A DNA stretch of 64,000 nt, taken from contig DATDKT010000093.1 in assembly GCA_036519775.1 (NCBI GenBank), forward strand, positions 1-64,000. The letters are read 5' to 3'. The stretch comes from Rubrobacter_F sp036519775. GTDB lineage: Bacteria > Actinomycetota > Rubrobacteria > Rubrobacterales > Rubrobacteraceae. Position numbers and translations under genes: made by a program. The notes below the pieces were generated by a model. That model did not search any database. It was given only the letters and a program-made list of their open reading frames with translations, and was not told where the DNA came from. Below are positions 25,454 to 33,298 of the stretch, one piece after another. How positions within the stretch are numbered: the stretch's first letter is position 1; every line of letters begins with the position of its first letter.

Positions 25454-26638
25454 ATGTCAGCTAGCCTCGTTTACCTGGATAATGCCGCAACAACTCCTCT
25501 GGAGGAGCGGGTTCTAGAAGCCATGCTGCCGTACCTGCGCGGAGGAGCCCCGAACGGGCTGCCGCGCGGCAACCCATCTTCCCTGCACGCCTCGGGAGCC
25601 GCCGCCCGCCAGGCCGTCGAGGAGGCTCGTGCCTCCGTGGCCCGGCTCGTAGGAGCGTCTCCTAGGGAGATACTCTTCACTTCCGGCGGCACGGAGTCGG
25701 ACAACCTGGCGGTCTTGGGGCTGGCTGCGGCCAGCCCGGAGAAGAGGCACGTGGTGATCTCCGCGGTAGAGCACCCCGCCGTCCGCGGAGCTGCCGCGCA
25801 CCTGGAGGTCGCGGGTTACGAGGTGACGAAACTAGGGGTGGACGCGAACGGGCTCGTCGACCCGGACGAGCTCGCTAAGGCGCTGCGGCCCGACACGGCT
25901 CTGGCCGCCGTGATGTGGGCCAACAACGAGGTCGGTGTCGTGCAGCCCGTCGAAGAGCTTGCCGATATTTGCTGCGAGGCGGGGGTGCCGTTCCACGTAG
26001 ACGCGGTGCAGGCCGCCGGGCGCCTGGGCATAGACGTCTCCCGGGTGTCCGTCTCCGCGCTCGCTCTCTCGGCCCACAAACTTTACGGTTCGCAGGGCGT
26101 CGGCGCTCTGTATGTGCGCGAGGGCGTCTCGCTCCTCCCACTTCTCTTCGGCGGCGGCCAGGAGAAGGGCTTGAGGAGCGGCACCGAGAACGTTGCCGGG
26201 ATCGTTGGCCTCGGCGAGGCGGCCCGGCTCGCCTCCGAGAAGCTAGGTGAGCGAGCGCGCCACGAAGAGGCGCTACGGGATGCTCTGCTCTCGGGCTTGA
26301 CTAACATCTCCGGCGTGCGCCTCAACGGGCACCGCGAAAAGCGACTCTCCAACAACGCGCACCTCTCCGTCGAGGGTGTCGAGGCCGAGGGTCTCGTGCT
26401 CTTTTTGGACGCCCTCGGATACGCCGTCGGCAGCGGCTCGGCTTGCGCTTCCAGCACCGCCGGCCACAAAGCCTCGCCGGTCCTGCTCGCGATGGGCCGC
26501 GACGAGAAGGAAGCTATGGGCGCCATCAGAATAACCGTTGGCAAAGACAATACGGTAGAGGAGATCGAGGGCTTTATAGAAGCATTCTCCGCCGCCGTCT
26601 CGCAACTGCGCGAACTCTCCCCCCTGTACACGAGTTGA
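25454..26638 (+). CDS. iscS: Cysteine desulfurase
   Basis: PLP enzyme that removes sulfur from cysteine for Fe-S clusters and tRNA thiolation. 394 residues; Lys209 in SAHKLYG binds PLP and Cys331 in GSGSACASSTAGHKAS is the persulfide cysteine of the group I (IscS/NifS) loop. FTSGGTESDN and NNEVGVVQPVEEL are other family motifs. It is followed 20 bases later by the IscU-MnmA fusion, so the sulfur donor and its two acceptors are made together for 2-thiouridine synthesis. A TAAACT box lies at 25439-25444, nine bases before the ATG. Confidence 0.96.
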   Translation: MSASLVYLDNAATTPLEERVLEAMLPYLRGGAPNGLPRGNPSSLHASGAAARQAVEEARASVARLVGASPREILFTSGGTESDNLAVLGLAAASPEKRHVVISAVEHPAVRGAAAHLEVAGYEVTKLGVDANGLVDPDELAKALRPDTALAAVMWANNEVGVVQPVEELADICCEAGVPFHVDAVQAAGRLGIDVSRVSVSALALSAHKLYGSQGVGALYVREGVSLLPLLFGGGQEKGLRSGTENVAGIVGLGEAARLASEKLGERARHEEALRDALLSGLTNISGVRLNGHREKRLSNNAHLSVEGVEAEGLVLFLDALGYAVGSGSACASSTAGHKASPVLLAMGRDEKEAMGAIRITVGKDNTVEEIEGFIEAFSAAVSQLRELSPLYTS

Positions 26639-26640
26639 AT

Positions 26641-26664
26641 GCTGACGGCTGAGAGCTGATGGCT
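26641..26664. repeat. Dispersed GCTGA repeat forming the start of the IscU-MnmA gene
   Basis: GCTGACGGCTGAGAGCTGAT at 26641-26660 is related to the copy at 564-588. It fills the gap after iscS, and its last units supply the GAGAG-like ribosome site and the ATG of the next gene. Confidence 0.5.
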
Positions 26665-28125
26665 AACTACAACCCACACGTAATAGACCACCTGGTAAGG
26701 CCCCGCAATGTCGGCGAGCTGGAGGCGCCGAGCGGCGTCGGGGAGTCGGGGGACGCCGCGTGCGGCGATGTCGCCCGTTTCACCCTCCGGATCGAGAAAA
26801 ACCGCCTCACAGAGGTCCGCTACAAAGTCTACGGCTGTGCCGCTTGCATCGCTGCAGGCTCGGCGCTCTCGGAGCTCGTACACGGCTTATCCTTGCTCAA
26901 GGCCGCGCGGGTGTCCAAGGCGGACCTGGAGAATTCTTTGGGCGGGCCTCTACCCGCGGGCAAGGAGCACGCGCTCACGCTCGTGCTGGATGCCCTGCAT
27001 AAAGCCCTCGAAGAACACTGGAACCGGGTGGGCGGGGCCATGCTCGTCGAGGGTTACAGCGGGTCCAGGGCGAACGGTGGCAGGAGTGTCGTAGCGGCGA
27101 TGAGCGGCGGCGTGGATTCGGCGGTCACCGCGCTCCTCTTAAAGGAGGCCGGGTACGACGTTGCGACCGTCACCTTCAGGCTCCACGACGGTGAGAAGGG
27201 AAGCCGCTCGTGCTGCTCGCCGGACACCGTGCTCTTCGCTCGCGACACGGCTCACAGGATGAGCCTGCCGCACTTCACGCTAGACCTTAAGGAGCTCTTC
27301 AATCGGCGCGTCACGCAGGACTTCGTGGGCTCTTACGCCGCGGGCCGCACGCCGAACCCCTGCGTCGCGTGCAACGCCCACGTCAAGTTCCACGCCGCCT
27401 CCTTCCTCGCAGATAGACTCGGGTTTCGCCACGTCGCGACCGGCCACTACGCCCGCATCGTCGAGGAGTCCGGAGAGGTAACGATGGCCCGGCCTGTAGA
27501 CGCCGGTAAAGACCAGACGTACGTCCTCTGGCCCGTGCCGAAGGGTTTGCTTTCGCGCACGATCTTCCCCCTGGGCGAGTATCGTAAGGAGGAAGTGCGG
27601 CGTATCGCCCAGGAGAGGGATCTCGCGGTCGCCTACACTCCCGAGAGCCAGGACATCTGCTTCATCCCCGACGGGAACTACCGGGACTTTATCCGCAAGA
27701 AGGTCGCCGCGGAGCCCGGCGAGATCTTGGACAAAGAAGGACACACCCTCGGCCGGCACGCGGGGGTGGTGGACTTCACCGTCGGGCAGCGGCGTGGGAT
27801 CGGGGTCTCTGCGTCCACGCCGCTCTACGTAACCGAGGTCCGTCCGCGGACGAAGCAGGTCGTGGTGGGGCGTCGTGAGGATCTGGAGGTACGCGAGGTT
27901 CTTGTCGGGGGTCTCAACTGGTTTCTCGACCCTTCGGAGGCCGAGACGGTACAGGTCCGCTACAACGGCTCCCCGGTTCCGTGCGAGCTCGAGGACGCGG
28001 GCGACGGCGAGGTCCGGGCACTCCTCTCGGAGCCCGTCGTGGGCGTAGCGCCCGGGCAGTCGGCGGTCTTCTACAAAGGAGATAGAGTAATCGGTGGTGG
28101 GGTGGTGCGCCGGGACACAGTGTAA
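26659..28125 (+). CDS. mnmA: IscU-like domain fused to tRNA-specific 2-thiouridylase MnmA
   Basis: One 488-codon frame joins two proteins. Residues 1-~125 are an IscU/NifU-type scaffold: Cys35 and Asp37 in ACGDVARF, Cys60 in YGCAACIAAGSALSE and His104, but the usual third ligand cysteine after that His is Ala105. Residues ~140-488 are a complete MnmA, which thiolates U34 of Lys, Glu and Gln tRNAs: PP-loop SGGVDS (149-154), Cys238 in NPCVACN and Cys334 in SQDICFI as the catalytic pair. No stop or strong internal ribosome site separates the halves. Placed right after iscS, the domain may relay persulfide from IscS to MnmA. MnmA function is secure; the relay is inferred. Confidence 0.93.
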   Translation: MANYNPHVIDHLVRPRNVGELEAPSGVGESGDAACGDVARFTLRIEKNRLTEVRYKVYGCAACIAAGSALSELVHGLSLLKAARVSKADLENSLGGPLPAGKEHALTLVLDALHKALEEHWNRVGGAMLVEGYSGSRANGGRSVVAAMSGGVDSAVTALLLKEAGYDVATVTFRLHDGEKGSRSCCSPDTVLFARDTAHRMSLPHFTLDLKELFNRRVTQDFVGSYAAGRTPNPCVACNAHVKFHAASFLADRLGFRHVATGHYARIVEESGEVTMARPVDAGKDQTYVLWPVPKGLLSRTIFPLGEYRKEEVRRIAQERDLAVAYTPESQDICFIPDGNYRDFIRKKVAAEPGEILDKEGHTLGRHAGVVDFTVGQRRGIGVSASTPLYVTEVRPRTKQVVVGRREDLEVREVLVGGLNWFLDPSEAETVQVRYNGSPVPCELEDAGDGEVRALLSEPVVGVAPGQSAVFYKGDRVIGGGVVRRDTV

Positions 28126-28196
28126 TTCGGGCGCGTGCACGCTTGACGGTTGTATAATGGCCGTCCTGCGGGAAGACCTTTGGAGGTATTCAGGAC

Positions 28197-28670
28197 TTGG
28201 ACGTTTTCGTAGAGTTGGCGAGGGGTGCGCTCTTCGTGGCGCTCGCCGTGGCATTCCTGGTGCTGGCGTGGATGTTCTTGCGGCTCGCCAGAATCTTCTC
28301 CACCACCGAGGAGACCATCAAAGAGGTCTCCGAGCAGGTCGTGCCGCTCCTCGGTAAGACGCACGTCACAGTGGACAATATAAATAGCCAGCTCTCCCAA
28401 CTCGATACCGCCGTCGGCGACGTCGCCGACATCACCGGCGAGCTAGACCAGACGACGGCCGTGATCACACGCGGCGTGCGTGGCGGGGTCATCAAGGTCT
28501 CCTCCGCAACCGCAGGCCTCTCGAGGGGTATCAGCGCCTTTTTCGGCTCGGAAGGCCGGATGGGGGACCAGGCCGAGGACCGCACTGGAGCCCAAAGCCG
28601 GACCGTAGTCGAGCGGGCGATGGGACCGGAGGATGCCACGGTCCCGCCGGAAGAAGAGGAGAGGTTCTAA
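28197..28670 (+). CDS. DUF948 (YtxG-like) membrane protein
   Basis: 157 residues: one N-terminal membrane helix (about 8-30) followed by a long amphipathic/coiled-coil region (IKEVSEQVVPLLGKTHVTVD, NINSQLSQLDTAVGDV) and an acidic tail, the layout of DUF948 proteins such as Bacillus YtxG. The start is TTG 28197. A TATAAT at 28153-28158 is a good -10 box for this cluster, though no matching -35 box is seen. Four bases separate it from the next gene. Function unknown; Bacillus relatives are stress-induced. Confidence 0.78.
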   Translation: MDVFVELARGALFVALAVAFLVLAWMFLRLARIFSTTEETIKEVSEQVVPLLGKTHVTVDNINSQLSQLDTAVGDVADITGELDQTTAVITRGVRGGVIKVSSATAGLSRGISAFFGSEGRMGDQAEDRTGAQSRTVVERAMGPEDATVPPEEEERF

Positions 28671-28673
28671 GAG

Positions 28674-29009
28674 GTGCGCGGTTTGGGGAAGTTGGTCGCA
28701 GGCGCCGTTATCGGGGCGGCAGGGGCCCTGTACGCGACGAACGAGGAGTTCCGTAAAGCTCTGCCCGAACGCGCACGTGAGCTTCCGGTAGCGGCCCAGC
28801 GGCGCTTTCGGGCGTCGGTGGCGGCGGCTCGGGAGGCTTCGGCGTTGCGGCGGGCGGAGATCCTGCGAGATCTCAAAGCGCACGGCGGAGACCACGCCGA
28901 ACGCGAGGTGCTGGAGGCGGCGTCGGGCGTACCGCCAGAGACCCCACCAGAGACCCCGGCCTCTCCCCGTATCGTCGAAGAGCCCGTAGTACGCACGGAA
29001 GACGTTTAG
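28674..29009 (+). CDS. YtxH-like small protein
   Basis: 111 residues: a short hydrophobic Gly/Ala-rich N terminus (LVAGAVIGAAGALYAT) followed by a charged helix (EEFRKALPERARELPVAAQ) and a Pro/Glu-rich tail. This is the general pattern of YtxH-type proteins, but similarity is weak and I rely partly on its place after a DUF948 gene. GTG start four bases after the previous stop. Probably peripheral to the membrane. No enzymatic motifs. Confidence 0.5.
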   Translation: MRGLGKLVAGAVIGAAGALYATNEEFRKALPERARELPVAAQRRFRASVAAAREASALRRAEILRDLKAHGGDHAEREVLEAASGVPPETPPETPASPRIVEEPVVRTEDV

Positions 29010-29043
29010 GCAATTGGGAAACACGAGCGAGGAGGAAAACGGT

Positions 29044-29343
29044 TTGGCATACGCCGAAGCTGCTGCCGACTACACGTACCTGACGCTCCCGCCGGACGGC
29101 CCTTTACGCTCCTGTATCGGCCTCGTGGTCGCCGGGTTGGCGGCCAGGGCCAGGATAGGGGTTGCGGGGCTCGAAGAGGCCGTCGAGCTCCTCGAAAGCC
29201 AGCACTCCATGGAGGGACCGACCCGGTATCGTTTCTCCATAAAGGACGACGGCCTCGTCGCCGAGGTCGAGGACGGTGGGATAACCGAGCTTCGGAGCGA
29301 CAGCGGGACCGGTTGGCGCACCGTGGTAGAGATGGTCGCGTGA
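29044..29343 (+). CDS. Small protein before the sigma factor, possible degenerate anti-sigma factor
   Basis: From TTG 29044, preceded by GAGGAGGA, the protein has 99 residues (a frame back to 29014 is possible). The beginning (YTYLTLPPDGPLRSCIGLVV, then AGLAARARIG) resembles the first strand and helix of RsbW/SpoIIAB GHKL anti-sigma kinases. The N-box and G1/G2 ATP motifs are not visible, so it cannot be a normal kinase. The stop overlaps the sigma factor start as GTGA, the usual coupling between an anti-sigma factor and its partner. Its role as a sigma regulator is inferred from that and the weak similarity. Confidence 0.5.
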   Translation: MAYAEAAADYTYLTLPPDGPLRSCIGLVVAGLAARARIGVAGLEEAVELLESQHSMEGPTRYRFSIKDDGLVAEVEDGGITELRSDSGTGWRTVVEMVA

Positions 29344-30155
29344 GACGCTACCGGAGACCGGACAAGGCGCGGACCAAGCGTTTGCTCGTGCGCTACCACA
29401 AGCAGGGCGATCAGAGGGCGCGCGAGCAGGCCATTCAGGAGCAACTCCCGCTCGTCGAGTTCCTGGCGAGGAAGTTCGCCGGTCGCGGCGAGCCGGTCGA
29501 GGACCTCATGCAGGTCGCCTCCGTCGGGCTCATAAAGGCCGTGGACCGCTTCGACGTGGACCGCCAGATAGAGTTCTCCACTTACGCGACGCCGAACATC
29601 CTGGGCGAGATCAAGCGCTACTTCCGCGACAAAGGCTGGGCGATGCGCGTGCCCCGCGGCCTCCAGGAGCTGAGGCAGTCTGCCAAGGAGGCCATCCGCG
29701 ACGGCACCGTAAAGACCGGCCGCTCGCCCACCATTCAGGAGCTAGCCGAGACCCTTAGCTCGGACGTCGAGAGCGTCGCCGAAGCCTTGACGCTGGGCCG
29801 GGCCTACAACACCGCGAGCCTGGATGCGCCCGTGAGTCAGGACGATCGGGAGGGTGACACCATCATGGACCTGCAGGCCGACGAGAACTCTCCGATAGAA
29901 GGCCTGGAAGACAAGATCCTCCTGCAAAAGGCGATGGAGAACCTGAAAGAGCAGCAGCAGCAGATCCTCAAGCTGCGCTTCAACGAGGGCAAGACCCAGA
30001 CCGAGATCGCCGAGACCATCGGTGTGAGCCAGATGCATGTCTCTCGTCTCCTCCGTCGCGCGATCGACGACCTCAGGCGCCAGCTCGGGGAGATGGAAGA
30101 AGCGCAGGGCAACGGGTACGGCGAGCGCCTCGGCGAGCTAGAGAACAAGGTCTGA
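29340..30155 (+). CDS. RNA polymerase sigma factor, SigB/SigF/SigG family
   Basis: An alternative sigma-70 factor (group 3). From GTG 29340 it has 271 residues. Region 2 (EDLMQVASVGLIKAVDRFD, IEFSTYATPNILGEIKRYFR), region 3 (ELAETLSSDVESVAEAL) and region 4 helix-turn-helix (TQTEIAETIGVSQMHVSRLL) are complete. FSTYATPNI...GEIKRYFRDK is the hallmark of the stress/sporulation group. It overlaps the anti-sigma-like gene by four bases and closes a cluster of two YtxG/YtxH-like proteins. Probable role: a general stress regulon. Confidence 0.93.
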   Translation: MRRYRRPDKARTKRLLVRYHKQGDQRAREQAIQEQLPLVEFLARKFAGRGEPVEDLMQVASVGLIKAVDRFDVDRQIEFSTYATPNILGEIKRYFRDKGWAMRVPRGLQELRQSAKEAIRDGTVKTGRSPTIQELAETLSSDVESVAEALTLGRAYNTASLDAPVSQDDREGDTIMDLQADENSPIEGLEDKILLQKAMENLKEQQQQILKLRFNEGKTQTEIAETIGVSQMHVSRLLRRAIDDLRRQLGEMEEAQGNGYGERLGELENKV

Positions 30156-30175
30156 AAAAGCGCGACGGCCGCTAG

Positions 30176-30181
30176 TAGAAT
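30176..30181 (+). promoter_or_regulatory. -10 box (TAGAAT) of alaS
   Basis: TAGAAT lies seven bases before the alaS ATG (30189), so the mRNA is predicted to start at or one base before the start codon. The preceding sigma gene ends only 20 bases upstream of the box. Confidence 0.55.
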
Positions 30182-30188
30182 ACCCTCC

Positions 30189-32822
30189 ATGCAGAGCCAC
30201 GAGATACGGGAGAAATTCCTCGACTTTTTCGAGGAGAGGGGCCACCGGCGCTACCCGAGCTCCTCGCTAGTACCGCACAACGATCCCACGGTCCTCCTTA
30301 CCACCGCCGGGATGCAGCAGTTCTTAACCTACTTCACCGGTCAGGAACGCCCCCCAGACCCTCGCGCCACGAGCGTCCAGAAATGCTTTCGCACGGTGGA
30401 CCTCGAAGAGGTCGGGGACTCGACGCACCTCACCTTTTTCGAGATGCTCGGCAACTTCTCGTTCGGTGACTACTTCAAGAAGGAGGCCATCGAGTGGGCC
30501 TGGGGGTTTCTCACTAAAGAGCTAAAGCTCCCGCCGGAACGGCTCTGGATCACGATCTTCGAAGGCAACGAGGATGCCCCTGAGGACCTGGAGGCAAAGG
30601 AACACTGGATGCGCGTGGGCGTCCCCGAACACCGCATCTTCGGTCTCCCCAGGAGCGAGAACTGGTGGGGACCGCCCGGGGATACCGGCCCCTGCGGACC
30701 GTGCTCGGAGGTCTACTACGATTACGGCGAGGAGCTCTCCAAAGGAGACCCCGCCCTCGACCCAAAGTACGGTCCCGGCGGCGATGAGGGGGCTCCGCGC
30801 TTTATCGAGATCTGGAACCTCGTCTTCAACCAGTACGAGCAGCAAAAGGACGGCTCCCTAACCCCCCTTGCCAAACCCGGCATCGATACCGGTCTGGGAC
30901 TGGAGCGAACCGCCGCCGTCGCCCAAAACGTCCGCTCCGTCTACGAAACAGACCTCTACGCCCCAATCTTCGAGCGCATCCGCCAGACGAGCGGTGCAAC
31001 CTTGGGCGTCTCGGAAGAGACCGATCGGGCGCTCTACGTGGTCGCCGACCACGCCCGCGCCATGGCCTTCCTCATCGCCGACGGCGTCAGACCCGGCAAC
31101 CAGCGTCGCGAGTACGTTCTTAGACGCATTATACGCCGGGCAACTCTCCAGGCGTACTCGAAGCTCGGGATGGGGGCAGAGGGGGTGGCGGGACTCGCGG
31201 AGGTCGTGGCGAATCACATGGGCAGCTTCTACGAGGAGCTTGAGAGCGCACGGGAGGACATCCGGAGAATCGTGACGTATGAGGCGACCCGTTTCATCGA
31301 GATCTACAGAAGCGGACTGGAGCTCTTGGAGGCGGAGATAGGTCGCCTCTCCGGCGGGAACTTACCGGGCGACGTGGCGTTCACGCTGCACGACACCTAC
31401 GGTTTCCCGGTGGAGGTCACGCGGGAGGTGCTCGCGGACCGGGGCATCTCCTTGGACGAGGCGGGCTTCGAGGAGGCTATGCGCCGGCAGCGCGAGCGGG
31501 CCAGGGAGGCTGTGCAGGGCCACGAGAGGCTCGTGGCGGCGTTCAGGGACAGGGAGATAAAGAGCCGGTTCGTTGGGTACGTGCGGGAGCAGGTCGAGAC
31601 CAACGTCCTCGCCGTCGAGGAGGCGCCGGGTGGAGAGTTAAACGTGGTCCTGGCGGAGAACCCGTTCTACGCTACGGGCGGCGGGCAGGTGGCAGATGAG
31701 GGTTGGATCTCCTCTGAAAACGGCCAGCTCGAGGTCTTCGACGTGGTTCCGGCCGGCGGTTACCAGGTCATACGCGCGAGAGCCGAGCGCGGGCGCGTAG
31801 AGGAGGGCGACCGGGTGACCGCCTCCATAAACCGGGTGCGCCGCCACCAGATAGAGGCCAACCACACCGCAACTCACATCCTGCACTGGGCCCTGCGCGC
31901 CGTCCTGGGCAAGGACGTCGTCCAGGCCGGCAGCTACGTCGGGCCTGACCGCTTGCGCTTCGACTACCGGTACACCGGCAGGGTGAGCGAGACGGACTTG
32001 CGGCGAATACAGGAGCAGTGCCTCCTCAAGATCACCGAGAACCAGCCCGTGCGCTACTACACGACCACGCTGGAGGAGGCGCGTAACCTCGGGGCGATGA
32101 TGCTCTTCGGTGAGAAGTACGCAGACCTCGTGCGCGTCGTCGAGGTAGACGGCTTCTCGCGCGAGCTGTGCGGCGGCACCCACGTCCGGGTCACAGCTGA
32201 GGTAGGGGCTTTCAAGGTCATCTCCAACAGAAAGCATGGCGCCGACCTCTACCGCATCGAGGTCCTCACGGGCCGCGACGCGCTCTACTACCTCATCCGC
32301 GCCACCGAGAAGGCGGAGGAGGTCGCCAACTCCTTGCGTGTCGAGGTCGAAGGACTCTCCGAAGCGGTCGCGGGGCTCGAAGAAGAGGCTCGGGAGGCCC
32401 GAGAGGTCGCCAGGGAGCAGACCCTGAAGCAGGGTCTCGAAGAGGTAGGTTCCCTCGTCGAGAATGCCGAGCAGGTAGATGGGGCAGAGGTCGTGACCGG
32501 TCAGGTCGTGGCGGCGGACGTCAAAGGCCTGCGCCGGATCTCTGACGACGTAAAGAACCGCCTCTCGGGGCCGTCGGCTGTTGTGCTGGCCGCCGCGCTT
32601 GGTGGCAAGGCGGTCATCGTCGCGAATTTGCACCCCGAGGTCTCCAGCAGGGTCCAGGCCGGCGAGCTCGTCCGGGAGCTCTCGAGTGTCCTCGGCGGCG
32701 GCGGGGGGGGCGGACCCACCATGGCTCAGGCCGGTGGGGGCGAGGTGGATGCCATCCCGCAGGCCCTCCTCAAAGCGAGGGACATCCTGGGCCAGAGGCT
32801 CGCCGGCCCCGTAGAGAGATAA
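30189..32822 (+). CDS. alaS: Alanine--tRNA ligase
   Basis: Charges tRNA-Ala and edits mischarged Ser/Gly. 877 residues, full length. Catalytic class II core with FRTVDLEEVGDSTHLTFFEM and WNLVFNQYEQ. Editing domain with zinc residues in HTATHILHWALR and the later ELCGGTHV. Coiled oligomerisation region and C-Ala domain with the glycine-rich GGGGGGPTMAQAGG segment near the end. A likely leaderless transcript. It is followed by ruvX and mltG, an order common in Gram-positive bacteria. Confidence 0.97.
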   Translation: MQSHEIREKFLDFFEERGHRRYPSSSLVPHNDPTVLLTTAGMQQFLTYFTGQERPPDPRATSVQKCFRTVDLEEVGDSTHLTFFEMLGNFSFGDYFKKEAIEWAWGFLTKELKLPPERLWITIFEGNEDAPEDLEAKEHWMRVGVPEHRIFGLPRSENWWGPPGDTGPCGPCSEVYYDYGEELSKGDPALDPKYGPGGDEGAPRFIEIWNLVFNQYEQQKDGSLTPLAKPGIDTGLGLERTAAVAQNVRSVYETDLYAPIFERIRQTSGATLGVSEETDRALYVVADHARAMAFLIADGVRPGNQRREYVLRRIIRRATLQAYSKLGMGAEGVAGLAEVVANHMGSFYEELESAREDIRRIVTYEATRFIEIYRSGLELLEAEIGRLSGGNLPGDVAFTLHDTYGFPVEVTREVLADRGISLDEAGFEEAMRRQRERAREAVQGHERLVAAFRDREIKSRFVGYVREQVETNVLAVEEAPGGELNVVLAENPFYATGGGQVADEGWISSENGQLEVFDVVPAGGYQVIRARAERGRVEEGDRVTASINRVRRHQIEANHTATHILHWALRAVLGKDVVQAGSYVGPDRLRFDYRYTGRVSETDLRRIQEQCLLKITENQPVRYYTTTLEEARNLGAMMLFGEKYADLVRVVEVDGFSRELCGGTHVRVTAEVGAFKVISNRKHGADLYRIEVLTGRDALYYLIRATEKAEEVANSLRVEVEGLSEAVAGLEEEAREAREVAREQTLKQGLEEVGSLVENAEQVDGAEVVTGQVVAADVKGLRRISDDVKNRLSGPSAVVLAAALGGKAVIVANLHPEVSSRVQAGELVRELSSVLGGGGGGGPTMAQAGGGEVDAIPQALLKARDILGQRLAGPVER

Positions 32823-32824
32823 CA

Positions 32825-33298
32825 CTGTCCTCAGACTCCAGCTCCGGACGGGTCGCCGCCCTGGACCTCGGCGAAGCGCGTACCGGGGTAGCCATCTCTG
32901 ATCCCGGCGGGATCCTCGCCCGGCCCCTGGAGGTGGTGCCCTCGGAACGGTTGGTCGGTTATCTCGAAACTCTCCTGGGGAACGAAGGCATAACGGAGAT
33001 CCTAGTAGGGGTGCCGAGGAGGCTCGGTGGCGATGCCGGCTTTCAAGCGAAACGCGTTTTGGATAAACTAGACGCTCTAAGAGATAGGTTTCCTGAGGTG
33101 CGCTTCGTGGAGTGGGACGAGCGTTTTACCACTCGCGTGGCCCGCTGCTCGCCGGGTGTATACCCCACCGGCTCTAATAAGGGAGGCTGGTGGGGACGGC
33201 GCAAGGGTAAGGAGAGAGGCGGGCGAGTAGACCACCTGGCGGCGGCCATCATGCTGCAGGAGTATCTGGATCTGAGGGGGACCTTTGAGGCGACATGA
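32825..33298 (+). CDS. ruvX: Holliday-junction resolvase-like / pre-16S rRNA nuclease YqgF (RuvX), start and middle damaged
   Basis: RNase H-fold protein that matures the 16S rRNA 5' end. Conserved blocks are present: ALDLGEARTGVAISDP, ITEILVGVPRRLGG, VEWDERFTTR and RVDHLAAAIMLQEYLD. No ATG, GTG or TTG opens the frame; CTG 32825, six bases after GAGAG, is the best candidate. Between about 33150 and 33190 the sequence (CSPGVYPTGSNKGGWWG) is unlike the family, whereas the next frame reads ARRVYTPPALIREAGG, which fits. Two compensating indels are therefore likely. The stop overlaps the mltG start. Confidence 0.8.
   Translation: MSSDSSSGRVAALDLGEARTGVAISDPGGILARPLEVVPSERLVGYLETLLGNEGITEILVGVPRRLGGDAGFQAKRVLDKLDALRDRFPEVRFVEWDERFTTRVARCSPGVYPTGSNKGGWWGRRKGKERGGRVDHLAAAIMLQEYLDLRGTFEAT

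Noticed and set aside
28143..28158. TTGACG and TATAAT near each other before the DUF948 gene
   Set aside because: Only four bases separate them, so they cannot be the -35 and -10 of one promoter; only TATAAT is retained.
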